Source: JACVRW01 sp963821275 (GTDB lineage Bacteria > Actinomycetota > Thermoleophilia > Solirubrobacterales > Thermoleophilaceae). From it: a DNA stretch of 64,000 bases. The DNA lies in contig CAWGDF010000009.1 of NCBI GenBank assembly GCA_963821275.1, forward strand, positions 124,001 through 188,000. The letters are read 5' to 3'. This document shows positions 1 to 8,095 of the stretch, in pieces. Within the stretch, counting starts at the first letter, position 1. Each line of letters begins with the position of its first letter. The position numbers were made by a program, and so were the translations under genes. The notes under the pieces were generated by a model. It was not told the DNA's origin and did no database searches. It saw nothing but the letters and a program-made list of their open reading frames with translations.

Positions 1-330
1 CGCGTCAAGACCACCCAGAACGGCACCCTCGAGCAGATCCTGCTCGGCCCCGCCCACGAGAACGACGGGACCTTCAACCTGATGGGCAGCCTGCGGACCT
101 CGATGGCCACCTGCGGCTACGAGGACGTCCCCGCCTTCCACAAGGCCGAGGTGATGGTGGCTCCCGCCCTCCAGAGCGAGGGCAAGCAGCTGCAGCGCGC
201 CCAGGAGGTGGGGATGGGGGCGACCGCCGCGGCGGTGGCCCACCCGGCGGCCGACGGCGTGACCGACCACCTGGGCGGCGCCGACGACCCCGGGACCCCC
301 TCGACCGACCCGGCTTTGGTCGGCGACTAG
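1..330 (+). CDS. GuaB3-type IMP dehydrogenase-related protein, C-terminal end (partial)
   Basis: The window opens inside this gene; about 109 C-terminal residues are visible up to the TAG stop. The stretch with LGPAHENDGTFNLMGSLR followed by SMATCGYEDVPAFHKAEVMV matches the end of the actinobacterial IMP dehydrogenase-like family (GuaB3/IMP_DH_rel_2), where a 'G-TxNLxGALRRxMAxxGY' segment closes the TIM barrel. It is followed by a polar, low-complexity tail of about 50 residues. The stop is immediately followed by the GTG of guaA, so the two are co-transcribed, which fits a role in guanine nucleotide synthesis. The catalytic Cys loop lies outside the window, so true IMPDH activity cannot be judged. 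Confidence 0.8.
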   Translation, partial: RVKTTQNGTLEQILLGPAHENDGTFNLMGSLRTSMATCGYEDVPAFHKAEVMVAPALQSEGKQLQRAQEVGMGATAAAVAHPAADGVTDHLGGADDPGTPSTDPALVGD

Positions 331-1920
331 GTGACGACCCAGGCGGTCACCGGCCCCGCCAGCGCCCGGCCGGGCACGCCTGCCATCGACGAGGTCCTGG
401 TCCTCGACTTCGGCGGCCAGTACTCCCAGCTGATAGCCCGCCGGGTGCGGGAGTGCGGCGTCTTCGCGGAGCTTCTGCCCCACCACGTGCCGCTGGAGGA
501 GATCACCCGCCGGGCGCCCAAGGGCCTGATCCTGTCCGGCGGCCCGGCCTCGGTGTACGCGGACGGGGCGCCGCGGCTGCGGTCGGAGCTGCTCGAGCTG
601 GGCGTTCCCGTGCTGGGGATCTGCTACGGCATGCAGGCGATGGTGCTGGAGCTCGGGGGGCGGGTGGTGGGCGCCGAGGTGGGCGAGTTCGGCCGCTCCC
701 GGCTGACGGTCTCCGAGCCCGGGCGCCTGTTGCGTGACACGCCGGCGGAGCAGAGCTGCTGGATGAGCCACCGCGACACGGTCTACAAGGCGCCGCCGGG
801 CTTCACTGCGCTCGCCTCCTCCAGCGAGTCACCGGTTGCGGCGATTGAGCACACCCAGCGCCGCCTGTACGGGATCCAGTTCCACCCGGAGGTGGTGCAC
901 ACCCCGTACGGGACCCACATCCTCGAGACCTTCCTGCGAGACATCGCCGGCTGCGACATGACCTGGAGCGCGGCGTCGGTGATCGACGAGCAGGTGGCCG
1001 GCATCCGCGATCAGGTGGGTGACGGCCGCGTCATCTGCGGGCTATCCGGCGGGGTCGACTCGTCGGTGGCCGCGCTGCTGACCTACCGCGCCGTCGGCGA
1101 CCAGCTCACGTGCGTGTTCGTCGACCACGGCCTGATGCGCAAGAACGAGGGCAACCAGGTGGTGGCCGCGTTCCGCGACCAGTTCCAGGTGCCGCTGATC
1201 GCGGTCGACGCGGAGGAGCGCTTCCTGCGCCGCCTGGCCGGCGTGGTCGAGCCGGAGCAGAAGCGCAAGATCATCGGCGAGGAGTTCATCCGCGTTTTCG
1301 AGGAGCAGGCCGCGCGGCTCGACAATCCGCGCTATCTCGTGCAGGGCACGCTCTACTCCGACGTGATCGAGTCGGGCGGCGGCACGGGGGCGGCCACGAT
1401 CAAGTCGCACCACAACGTGGGGGGACTGCCCGAGGATCTCGAGTTCGACCTCGTGGAGCCGCTGCGCTGGCTGTTCAAGGACGAGGTGCGCCAGGTGGGA
1501 GCCGAGCTGGGGCTGCCCGAGCGGCTGGTGTGGCGCCAGCCCTTCCCGGGGCCGGGGCTCGCGATCCGGGTGGTCAGCGGGGAGGTGACCAAGGAGCGCC
1601 TGGACATCCTGCGCGACGCCGACTTCATCCTCCAGGACGAGATCCGCTCGGCGGGCCTGTACCGCGAGTTGTGGCAGTCCTTCTGTGTGCTGCCGGCGGA
1701 CCTGCGCAGCGTGGGCGTGCAGGGCGACGAGCGCAGCTACGGCTATGTGATCGTCATCCGCGCGGTCACGAGCGACGACGCCATGACCGCGGACTGGGCC
1801 CGGCTGCCCTACGAGCTGCTGGAGCGGGTCGCCTCCCGGATGATCAACGAGATTCCCCAGGTCAACCGGGTGACGCTCGACATCACCTCGAAGCCGCCGG
1901 GCACGATCGAGTGGGAGTAG
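331..1920 (+). CDS. guaA: GMP synthase (glutamine-hydrolysing)
   Basis: Converts XMP to GMP using glutamine and ATP, the last step of de novo GMP synthesis, in the cytosol. The 529-residue product has the full family layout. It starts with a class I glutamine amidotransferase domain (about residues 20-205) with the nucleophile in GICYGMQAM and the HPEV motif (FHPEVVHTPYG). An ATP-pyrophosphatase domain follows with the PP-loop GLSGGVDSSVAA (about residue 237). The dimerisation domain ends in SKPPGTIEWE. The GTG start abuts the TAG of the upstream GuaB3-like gene with no gap, implying translational coupling. The first 18 residues are an Ala/Pro-rich extension before the conserved VLVLDFGGQYSQL. 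No catalytic residue is missing. Confidence 0.98.
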   Translation: MTTQAVTGPASARPGTPAIDEVLVLDFGGQYSQLIARRVRECGVFAELLPHHVPLEEITRRAPKGLILSGGPASVYADGAPRLRSELLELGVPVLGICYGMQAMVLELGGRVVGAEVGEFGRSRLTVSEPGRLLRDTPAEQSCWMSHRDTVYKAPPGFTALASSSESPVAAIEHTQRRLYGIQFHPEVVHTPYGTHILETFLRDIAGCDMTWSAASVIDEQVAGIRDQVGDGRVICGLSGGVDSSVAALLTYRAVGDQLTCVFVDHGLMRKNEGNQVVAAFRDQFQVPLIAVDAEERFLRRLAGVVEPEQKRKIIGEEFIRVFEEQAARLDNPRYLVQGTLYSDVIESGGGTGAATIKSHHNVGGLPEDLEFDLVEPLRWLFKDEVRQVGAELGLPERLVWRQPFPGPGLAIRVVSGEVTKERLDILRDADFILQDEIRSAGLYRELWQSFCVLPADLRSVGVQGDERSYGYVIVIRAVTSDDAMTADWARLPYELLERVASRMINEIPQVNRVTLDITSKPPGTIEWE

Positions 1921-2183
1921 CCCCGGCCGCGCGGCCCCGGGCGGGACGGGGCGTGTGAGCGCTTAGGGCCCGGCGCGGCTTTCTCTTGCTCGGTAGAGGA
2001 GGGGTCGGTTGCGCTGCTGTCTCGTTAGGTATGCGGGTGCTCCCGTAGCTCCATGCAGGACCCGCACACGTCAAGCATTCTCCAGATTCCCTCACGGCCG
2101 CGCTACGGGGCTGGGGCCGGCGATTGCGCTTCGGCCGCCGCCGCTCGATACTCAGCTCAACCAGCGAGGAACGGAGGAGAGCG

Positions 2184-2537
2184 ATGTTCGCCCGGGTTAG
2201 CGCCTACCACGCCGACGAGGACAGCCAGAAGCTGATGGAGGCCTTTCAGGACACGATCGGCCCGCTCCAACAGGTCGAAGGTTTCTCACATGCCTACTTT
2301 CTCGTTGACGCGGACACCGGCCGGGCCGTCTCGATGACGATCTGGGAAAGCGAGGGGGCGATGGCGGCCAGCGAGGCCGGCGGAGAGGAACGCCGCCGGC
2401 GGCGCAGCGAGATCAGCGGCGCCTCGGTGGATTCAGTCGATCACTACGAGGTTGGCCTGATCGCCGTGGCTCCGGACGTCGAGCCGGCCGGACGGCGGAC
2501 CGACCCGGCCGAGGAGCCAGGCGAGGAGCACGTGTGA
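2184..2537 (+). CDS. Antibiotic-biosynthesis-monooxygenase (ABM)-like small protein
   Basis: A 117-residue cytosolic protein. The N-terminal 85 residues (MFARVSAYH, an EGFSHAYFLVD strand, TIWESEGAMAASE) have the beta-alpha pattern of ABM/dimeric alpha-beta barrel proteins: a strand ending in a tyrosine or aromatic residue and a 'S-TIWES-EAMxAS' segment. The C-terminus is a charged tail rich in Glu and Pro. The ATG was chosen because GGAGGAG lies five bases upstream; an upstream in-frame ATG has no ribosome site and would add Arg-rich sequence. Substrate unknown; many such proteins are haem-degrading or quinol monooxygenases, but none of those functions can be assigned here. Confidence 0.75.
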   Translation: MFARVSAYHADEDSQKLMEAFQDTIGPLQQVEGFSHAYFLVDADTGRAVSMTIWESEGAMAASEAGGEERRRRRSEISGASVDSVDHYEVGLIAVAPDVEPAGRRTDPAEEPGEEHV

Positions 2538-2561
2538 CGTGCGCGCGTCCAGCCGGGTTCG

Positions 2562-3224
2562 GTGAACGACGGGAACGGAGAGCCGATACCGCACCCTGAA
2601 CGGACGTCCGCGGCCGGCCGGGTGAAGAGCTGGCCCGACACTCATGGTCGCTGGCCCTGGGTGGCCGCCGGTGGCGCGCTGCCCGCTTCGGTGGCGGTGC
2701 TGATCAAGCGCGATCGTCTGCTCCGGAACGGTAACTGGGCGTTCTGGCTCGCCGGCCCGGCTCTGCTCTGGCACCAGACCGAAGAGTGGGTGTGGCCCGG
2801 CGGCTTTCTGCCTTGGTTCAACCGGGACGTATTGGGGGGAAGCGACGAGTTTCCCATCACTCGTCGCGACGGCCTGAGAATCAACGTCGGGCTGGGCTGG
2901 GGGGTGTCGCTGGCCAGCTCGCTGGCCGGACGGCGGGCGGCGGCGCTGGCCACGCTGAATCTCGGGCTGATGGCGGGAAACGTCGCCGTCCACGTCGGAC
3001 AGGCGGTCGATCAGCGGCGCTACAACCCCGGTCTGGTCACCGCCACGGGCGTGTTCACCCCGCTAGTAGCGCTCGCCGCGGTCCGTCTCTGGCGCGATCC
3101 CGCCGTCGGACCAGGTCGCACCGCTGCCGGGACTGCCGCCGGGCTGATCGCGTCCGCCGGCGTCTTTGCCGTCATGCGCCGCCGCGCACGGATGGGACCC
3201 CTCCCGCCCGATCCACGCGGCTGA
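2562..3224 (+). CDS. HXXEE domain integral membrane protein
   Basis: A 220-residue membrane protein with five to six hydrophobic segments. The defining feature is WHQTEEWVWPGGFLPWFN near residue 70, which carries the H-x-x-E-E motif of the HXXEE family (PF13787). That family shares a membrane topology of hydrophobic helices with buried His/Glu residues, and its biochemical role is unknown. A second conserved patch, NVAVHVGQAVDQRRYNPG, follows at about residue 147, as is common in the family. It starts with GTG 24 bases after the ABM-like gene and may be its operon partner. It has an Arg-rich cytoplasmic tail. Confidence 0.75.
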   Translation: MNDGNGEPIPHPERTSAAGRVKSWPDTHGRWPWVAAGGALPASVAVLIKRDRLLRNGNWAFWLAGPALLWHQTEEWVWPGGFLPWFNRDVLGGSDEFPITRRDGLRINVGLGWGVSLASSLAGRRAAALATLNLGLMAGNVAVHVGQAVDQRRYNPGLVTATGVFTPLVALAAVRLWRDPAVGPGRTAAGTAAGLIASAGVFAVMRRRARMGPLPPDPRG

Positions 3225-3287
3225 TTCACCGCCGAGCACATCGGGCGGCAGCTGGACCCTCGATGGGGACCCATCTAAGCTGGCGCT

Positions 3288-4088
3288 GTGGCCGAGCCAC
3301 CCGGCGACGCCGATCCAGCGTCCAGCCGTCGAGCCTGGAAATTCGCCGGTGTTCTCGGCACCGCTCTGCTGGTCGCGATGGTGACGGCCATCGGAACCGG
3401 CTTGGGGTCTGCTGTGTTGGAGCTGTTCGGCGGCGGCGACGAGGAGCGAGAGCCCGTTTCGTACTCGGCGAGTGAGGAGCTAAACGGGTGCGGCACGCCC
3501 TTGTTCATTCCCGAGAGACAGGCGCGGCGTCTTGTCTCGGGCGCGAACTCGGGTCCAATCGCGGACTGGGGGGCCTTTCGGAGCGCAAACCGCGGTGCGG
3601 TCGCGGATGCGAGCGTGGTCCAGGTCTCGATCCAGGGCGAGTCCTCTCGCACAGTCACCCTGACCGGCATCGATTTCACGGTTGAGCGCCGGCCCCGTCC
3701 CCGCGGCGCAATCTTTGTCCAGCCCTGCGGCGGTCCGATATCCGGTCGCTACGTCCGGGCCGATCTCGACCGCCAGCCGGTCGCTGTCACGGGTACCGCC
3801 GACGACCCCGAAGCGGAAGTGGATCCGGCCACCGGCGCGACGCGGAGTTCGTACAAGCCGATCAGGTTCCCCTGGACCGTCTCGGTGACCGACCCACTGC
3901 TGCTGCAGATCATCGCGTCGACCGAGCGTTGCTCATGTACCTGGCGCGCGGAGATACCGTGGAGCAGCGGCGAGCAGACCGGGGTGATATCCATCGACAA
4001 CCGCGGCAGGGGCTACACCGTCGTCGGCAGCCAGGGCGCCACAGGATTCAGTCCCACCGGGGCGGGGTGGACCGAAGCTGCCCACTAA
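3288..4088 (+). CDS. Hypothetical membrane-anchored protein
   Basis: A 266-residue protein with a short basic cytoplasmic head, one transmembrane helix (about residues 17-45, VLGTALLVAMVTAIGTGLGS) and an extracytoplasmic domain of about 215 residues. The domain holds four to five Cys (NGCGTPLF, VQPCGGP, ERCSCTW), probably disulphide-bonded. It is rich in beta-strand-like segments such as TVTLTGIDFTVERR and has a late Gly/Thr-rich end. The overall pattern resembles actinobacterial secreted beta-sandwich proteins annotated as hypothetical. I do not recognise a named family. GTG start; no strong ribosome site is visible. Confidence 0.6.
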   Translation: MAEPPGDADPASSRRAWKFAGVLGTALLVAMVTAIGTGLGSAVLELFGGGDEEREPVSYSASEELNGCGTPLFIPERQARRLVSGANSGPIADWGAFRSANRGAVADASVVQVSIQGESSRTVTLTGIDFTVERRPRPRGAIFVQPCGGPISGRYVRADLDRQPVAVTGTADDPEAEVDPATGATRSSYKPIRFPWTVSVTDPLLLQIIASTERCSCTWRAEIPWSSGEQTGVISIDNRGRGYTVVGSQGATGFSPTGAGWTEAAH

Positions 4089-4098
4089 CCGACACGAC

Positions 4099-4737
4099 GT
4101 GGCCCGAGCCCGCTCAATCGCAAACCGCTCTCTGGTGGAGCGTGGGTATGACTTGGTGGCTGATCGCTATGCCCGGTTGGAGGGTGACGTCGGGGCATGG
4201 CCGCGGCTGGAATGGCTGGACCGGCTGCTCGATGCGTTACCCGACGGCAGTCGAGTGCTCGATGTGGGCTGCGGCAATGGTGTTCCGGCCACTCAGCGGA
4301 TGGCGCAGCGCCATCACCCGATCGGAGTCGACATCTCGGCGGTCCAGATCGAGCGCGCTCGGCGCGCGGTTCCCGAGGCGAGGTTCGTGCACGCGGATCT
4401 CATGGACGTCGATTTCTCGGTCGAGCCGTTTGATGCGATCGCGGCGTTGTACGTCATCGAGCACGTGCCGCGCGAGCAGCACGCCGCGGTCTTCAGGCGC
4501 TGGCACCGTTGGCTGAGGTCTGGGGGCCGCCTGCTGTTCACCATCGAACCCTACGACGAGGCCGGCCGGGTCGGCGATTGGTTGGGCGAGCCCATGTTCT
4601 TCAGCAACTTCGACGCCGACACCACTCTCGAGCTGGTTGAGGTGGCCGGCTTCGAGATCGAAGACAGCGAGGTGCAGACACAGTTCGAAGGCGACCGCGA
4701 CGTCGACTATCTCTGGGTTCTCGCCCGCCGCCGATAG
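4099..4737 (+). CDS. Class I SAM-dependent methyltransferase
   Basis: A 212-residue Rossmann-fold methyltransferase. Motif I is VLDVGCGNGVPATQ (about residue 54), followed by the acidic end of strand 2 (IGVDIS), motif II FDAIAALYVIEHVPREQ and motif III WLRSGGRLLFTI. The product is the usual size for stand-alone small-molecule methyltransferases. The GTG start lies 10 bases after the previous stop, so the gene may be co-transcribed with the membrane-anchored hypothetical. The substrate cannot be read from the sequence. Confidence 0.85.
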   Translation: MARARSIANRSLVERGYDLVADRYARLEGDVGAWPRLEWLDRLLDALPDGSRVLDVGCGNGVPATQRMAQRHHPIGVDISAVQIERARRAVPEARFVHADLMDVDFSVEPFDAIAALYVIEHVPREQHAAVFRRWHRWLRSGGRLLFTIEPYDEAGRVGDWLGEPMFFSNFDADTTLELVEVAGFEIEDSEVQTQFEGDRDVDYLWVLARRR

Positions 4738-4745
4738 TCGGGACG

Positions 4746-4943
4746 CTACGGGTGGGAGCTGTAGCCGGCCAGGTCGGATGATGCCTTGTCCATGTACTTC
4801 GTCACGACCAACTCGCTGACAGCGGGGGTTCCGGCCTTCGCGTCGGGGGCGAGCGATGCGGGGACCGCGCCGGCGCCGAGCGCGAGCGCCGAAGCCAGGC
4901 CAAGCGTTACCAGGCGGGAGCGGGTGGAAGATGTGAGCGTCAT
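4746..4943 (-). CDS. Small secreted protein of unknown function
   Basis: A 65-residue protein made mainly of a signal peptide (MTLTSSTRSRLVTLGLASA then ALGAGAVPAS, cleavage probably near residues 33-37) and a mature peptide of about 30 residues ending KYMDKASSDLAGYSSHP. The ATG was chosen because CTGGAGG sits 6-7 bases upstream; the longer reading adds a non-conserved N-terminus. It is convergent with the methyltransferase gene (only 8 bases apart) and divergent from the FUSC gene, so the 200-base gap at 4944-5146 should hold both promoters. Function unknown. Confidence 0.6.
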   Translation of the reverse strand: MTLTSSTRSRLVTLGLASALALGAGAVPASLAPDAKAGTPAVSELVVTKYMDKASSDLAGYSSHP

Positions 4944-5146
4944 GACTGACCTCCAGGGATCTTGGGATGTCCTCTCGGGAGATGTGCGGAAGGCGCTGTC
5001 CATTCCGGTGCGATGGCGCACGGTTCAGGCCCGGATCCCCGAGCGCGGCCGGGGCCTCCGCCGCACCGCCGAGCGCAGCCTGGAAGGGATGCTCGCCAAG
5101 AGCCTCGAGGCGAACTGCGACCCGGCCGGCGCCGGCTGAGGACTCG

Positions 5147-6220
5147 ATGGCCCAACGCATACGGGTGGGCGAACTGTGGGTGGAGGCGTTCCGCGTCGAG
5201 CGGCGGGGCATCGACCCGCTCGCCGGCCTCGCCGGCGGGCTGGCGTGCTGCACGCCGCTGGCGCTCGGTATCGCGGCGGACGAGCCGGCGATCGGCGTCG
5301 TGGCCTGCTTCGGTGGGCTCAACGCGGCGCTCGCCGTGCCGCGCGGAGCGTTGCGCCAGCGTCTCGGATGGGGCACCGGCGCATCCCTCTTGTGCTGTGT
5401 GTCGGTTGCGCTCGCGACCGCGGTCCAGACCAGCGTCGTGGCCTCGGCCGCGGTTGCGTTGGTGTTGGTCTGGCTCGCCTCGTTCCTGCGCACGTTCGGC
5501 CACGACGGTGGCCTGGCCGGCTTCGTGGCCGGCGCGATCTACGTGATCACGAACGGCCTCCCGGCGGCACCGCTCGACGTCGGGTCGCGGGTGCTGTGGT
5601 TCGCGCTGGGATCCGCTGCCGGAGTCGTCCTGATGGTCGCCGCGTACGCACGCGACGCTCCGCCGCCGAAGCCGGCGGCCACGCCGCTCCCCAAGCTGCT
5701 CCTCGCGGGCGCGCGACAATTCCGCGACGCGATCACCGGCGACGCGCTGCTGCGCGCCCACGCCCTGCGGCTCGCGTCGATCGTCGCCGCAACGACGCTC
5801 CTCTACCAGCTGCTGGAGCTCGAGCACGGCTACTGGGTCCCGCTCACGGTGCTGGCCGTGCTGCAGCCGGACGAGCACGCGAGCGACGTGCGAGCAGTGC
5901 AACGCGCCGCCGGCACGTTCGTCGGAACCGCCGTGATCGCCCTGCTGACGATCGCGACGGGCGAGACCTGGCTGATGGTCGCCGCGCAGGGCGTCGCCGC
6001 GTTCGGTCTCTTCGCCCTGTTCTCCCGCGGCTACTTCTGGCTGGTCGTGCTGCTCACACCGACGGCGCTGCTCACGATCAGCGCGGTCGACTACCAGGGC
6101 GTGGCCGTCGCGCTCGAGCGCGCCGCCTGGAGCGCACTCGGGATCGTCGTCGGCCTCGTCCTCGCCGAGCTGCTGTGGCGCCTCGCCGCGCACCGCCCGC
6201 CTGTCCGGGGGGGTCCCTGA
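5147..6220 (+). CDS. FUSC-type (fusaric-acid-resistance-like) membrane protein
   Basis: A 357-residue integral membrane protein with two similar halves of hydrophobic helices. The second half has the typical FUSC segment LEHGYWVPLTVLAVLQPD followed by an R-A-x-x-R-A-A-GTFVGT stretch (about residues 225-265). That is the signature of the FUSC/aromatic-acid-exporter superfamily, whose members are proposed efflux proteins. The ATG was preferred over an upstream in-frame ATG that would add 60 Arg- and Pro-rich residues; GAGG lies five bases upstream. The stop codon lies inside a 49-bp palindromic repeat. Substrate unknown. Confidence 0.75.
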   Translation: MAQRIRVGELWVEAFRVERRGIDPLAGLAGGLACCTPLALGIAADEPAIGVVACFGGLNAALAVPRGALRQRLGWGTGASLLCCVSVALATAVQTSVVASAAVALVLVWLASFLRTFGHDGGLAGFVAGAIYVITNGLPAAPLDVGSRVLWFALGSAAGVVLMVAAYARDAPPPKPAATPLPKLLLAGARQFRDAITGDALLRAHALRLASIVAATTLLYQLLELEHGYWVPLTVLAVLQPDEHASDVRAVQRAAGTFVGTAVIALLTIATGETWLMVAAQGVAAFGLFALFSRGYFWLVVLLTPTALLTISAVDYQGVAVALERAAWSALGIVVGLVLAELLWRLAAHRPPVRGGP

Positions 6221-6258
6221 AGAAACGTCCCCTAGTGGGACGGAACGTCAGGAACCCC
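6210..6258. repeat. 49-bp dispersed imperfect palindrome, copy 1
   Basis: The left arm begins GGGGTCCCTGAAGAAACGTC and the right arm ends AACGTCAGGAACCCC, folding into a long imperfect hairpin around a TAGT loop. It contains the FUSC stop codon. A second copy at 57801-57849 has the same length and 41 of 49 identical bases. The position at a gene end suggests a transcription terminator or REP-like element. Confidence 0.7.
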
Positions 6259-6423
6259 TCGACGTCCGGGCTCGCGAGGCTGGCTCGGCGCCAGACGGTC
6301 TGAGCGCAATCCGAGCCATACGAGCGTGCACACCTCCAGGGCACAAGCCGGTCGCCCCGCACTCGCGCCATATTCCCGCTCCACAGGGAGCGCGCACCTT
6401 GACAAACGAAGCCTGAGCTGGAG

Positions 6424-7587
6424 ATGATCGCCGCCGTGTCACGAGACCGGTCTGTCTACACACTTGCCCTGGCCACGGTCGCGCTGAGCCTGGGGGTCGT
6501 CTCGCCGGCGGCCGCCGCGTCACCCGCGCGGGCGGACCGGGCGCTCGACCGGGCGCTGGACAGGGTGGTGGAGACCGCGGGGCCACCGGGCGCGATCTCG
6601 CTCGTCCGGCGTGGCGGGAGGACGTTCGTGCACCGCGCGGGGGTCGCCGATCGCGCGACCGGACGCCGCTGGCGGCCCTTCGACCACATGCGGCTGGCAA
6701 GCACCTCGAAGGCCTTCAGTGGAGCGGTGGCGCTCTCGCTCGTGAGCCGCGGCCGGCTCGAGCTCGACGACACGATCGGCGAGCTGCTACCGGGTCTGCC
6801 GCGGGCCTGGCGGGCGGTCACGCTGGGCCAGGCTCTCCACCACAGGAGCGGACTCCCCAACTACACCGAGAGCCCCCGGTATCTGGCCGACCTGGGTGCT
6901 GACCCGCTTCGACGCTTCACCCCGCAAGACCTGATCGCCTACGTCGCGGACAGGCCGCTGCAGTTCAGGCCCGGCTCCTCCTACGAGTACTCGAACACGG
7001 ACAACATCGTGGTCGCCCTGATGGCTGAGGCCGAAACCGACCGGTCCTACGAGCGACTGCTGCGCAGCCACGTCTACTCGCCGCTGCGGTTGTCGGAAAC
7101 CAGCCTTCCCAGCGGACCGCTGCTTCCGCGACCGTTCGCCCACGGCTACGACATCAAGTCGCAGCCGCCGGAGGACATCAGCGAGGCCGTCGGGATGTCG
7201 GGCGTATGGGCCTCCGGAGGCATAGTGTCGACGGCGGCCGAGCTCGGACGGTTCATCCGCGGCTACGTCAAGGGCCGCCTCTTCGGCCCGAGGCTGCAGC
7301 GCAAGCAGCGCCGCTGGACCGAGGGGCACTCAGAGCCGACCGGGCCGGGCCGCAACTCCGCAGGCCTGGCGCTCTTCCGCTACCGCCTGCGCTGCGGGAC
7401 CGTCTACGGGCACACCGGCAACTTCCCGGGCTACACGCAGTTCGCTGCGGCGAGCTCCGACGGTCGCCGCTCCGCGACCGTATCCGTCAGCGGTCAGCTC
7501 AACGAGGTTGACCCCGGCGGGCCTCGCTTCCGGACCCTGCGGCGGGCGTTTGCCCGCGCCGCCTGCGCCGCGCTCGCCCGGCGCTGA
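6424..7587 (+). CDS. Secreted serine hydrolase (beta-lactamase / D-Ala-D-Ala carboxypeptidase fold)
   Basis: An exported class C beta-lactamase-like hydrolase of 387 residues. After a signal peptide (ALATVALSLGVVSPAAA) come the SxxK motif in LASTSKAF (about residue 99), the YxN motif in YEYSNTDN (about residue 190) and the late HTG box in YGHTGNFPGYTQF. These are the three active-site elements of the penicillin-binding/serine hydrolase family. The product ends after an Arg/Ala-rich helix with a Cys. A GTG at 6436 is a good alternative start: CTGGAG lies 12 bases before it but directly abuts the ATG. It probably acts on cell-wall peptides or esters outside the membrane; specificity unknown. 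Confidence 0.85.
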   Translation: MIAAVSRDRSVYTLALATVALSLGVVSPAAAASPARADRALDRALDRVVETAGPPGAISLVRRGGRTFVHRAGVADRATGRRWRPFDHMRLASTSKAFSGAVALSLVSRGRLELDDTIGELLPGLPRAWRAVTLGQALHHRSGLPNYTESPRYLADLGADPLRRFTPQDLIAYVADRPLQFRPGSSYEYSNTDNIVVALMAEAETDRSYERLLRSHVYSPLRLSETSLPSGPLLPRPFAHGYDIKSQPPEDISEAVGMSGVWASGGIVSTAAELGRFIRGYVKGRLFGPRLQRKQRRWTEGHSEPTGPGRNSAGLALFRYRLRCGTVYGHTGNFPGYTQFAAASSDGRRSATVSVSGQLNEVDPGGPRFRTLRRAFARAACAALARR

Positions 7588-7709
7588 CCTAGGCGCCGAA
7601 CGTCCGGCTTCCTCCTGGCGCGGGAAGCACCGCTCGCAGGTCTTCGGACCGGATCCGGATGTCCCGTCGCGACTGCGACTCGGTCATTCGCCGATCCAGG
7701 CCGCCGGCG

Positions 7710-7886
7710 CTAGTGATCTTGCCGCCGCCGCGCGCGCTCGTCCTTGCGAGCGTTGTCCCAGAGCAGGGTCGTGGGATTGAACGGAATCGTTCCGATCAAA
7801 CTCGTCACCCGGCGGAGGAAGGCCCGCACCGGGCCCGGGCTCCTGACGGATTCCCCACTCGGGTTATGCGGGTCTCTATCGGACAT
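7710..7886 (-). CDS. Possible small basic protein (58 aa)
   Basis: An ATG-started frame giving a hydrophilic, Arg-rich peptide with a central FLRRVTSLIGTIPFNPTT segment and a charged end (NARKDERARRRQDH). It lies 22 bases downstream of the truncated NTF2-like reading frame on the same strand. Third-position G/C is about three quarters, lower than in neighbouring genes. There is no convincing ribosome site at normal spacing. It may be a real small gene or part of a degraded stretch; the surrounding 7588-8095 region has no other coherent gene. Confidence 0.35.
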   Translation of the reverse strand: MSDRDPHNPSGESVRSPGPVRAFLRRVTSLIGTIPFNPTTLLWDNARKDERARRRQDH

Positions 7887-7908
7887 TCTTGGGCCGCTTG
7901 GCTCCACC

Positions 7909-8040
7909 CTACCGGCGCAGCCCCGCGGCTTGCCGTGCTTCGGCTGGATCGAGGTAGGCCTCGAAGCGCACGATCCTCCCAGCCCGTAGCCGATAGACGC
8001 CGGTGATGCGGCGTGAGCCGTCCTCGATGCTGCTGCCACT
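7909..8040 (-). pseudogene. Truncated NTF2/SnoaL-like protein, C-terminal remnant
   Basis: Reading the minus strand up to the TAG gives RRITGVYRLRAGRIVRFEAY followed by LDPAEARQAAGLRR, the typical last strand pair and helix of SnoaL-like/NTF2 proteins. The intact NTF2-like gene at 42214 ends in a similar AARQAAGL helix. Upstream of about 8040 the frame runs into unrelated Arg/Ala-rich sequence and then the end of the methyltransferase gene, with no start codon. The first two thirds of the gene are therefore absent. I read it as a remnant left by deletion. Confidence 0.55.
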
Positions 8041-8095
8041 CGACCTCGGGTATCTCGCGCTCGCGCAGAGCGCCCGAGGCGCGGCCCGGCGGCGC

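Noticed and set aside
1921..2183. Possible tRNA or regulatory RNA after guaA
   Set aside because: No T-loop or anticodon arm pattern; only a 12-base palindrome GGCCGCGCGGCC is present, common by chance at this GC content.
4942..5139. Plus-strand frame of 65 codons (MTDLQGSWDVLSG...) divergent to the small secreted gene
   Set aside because: No ribosome site, no conserved pattern, and it lies in the divergent promoter space before the FUSC gene.
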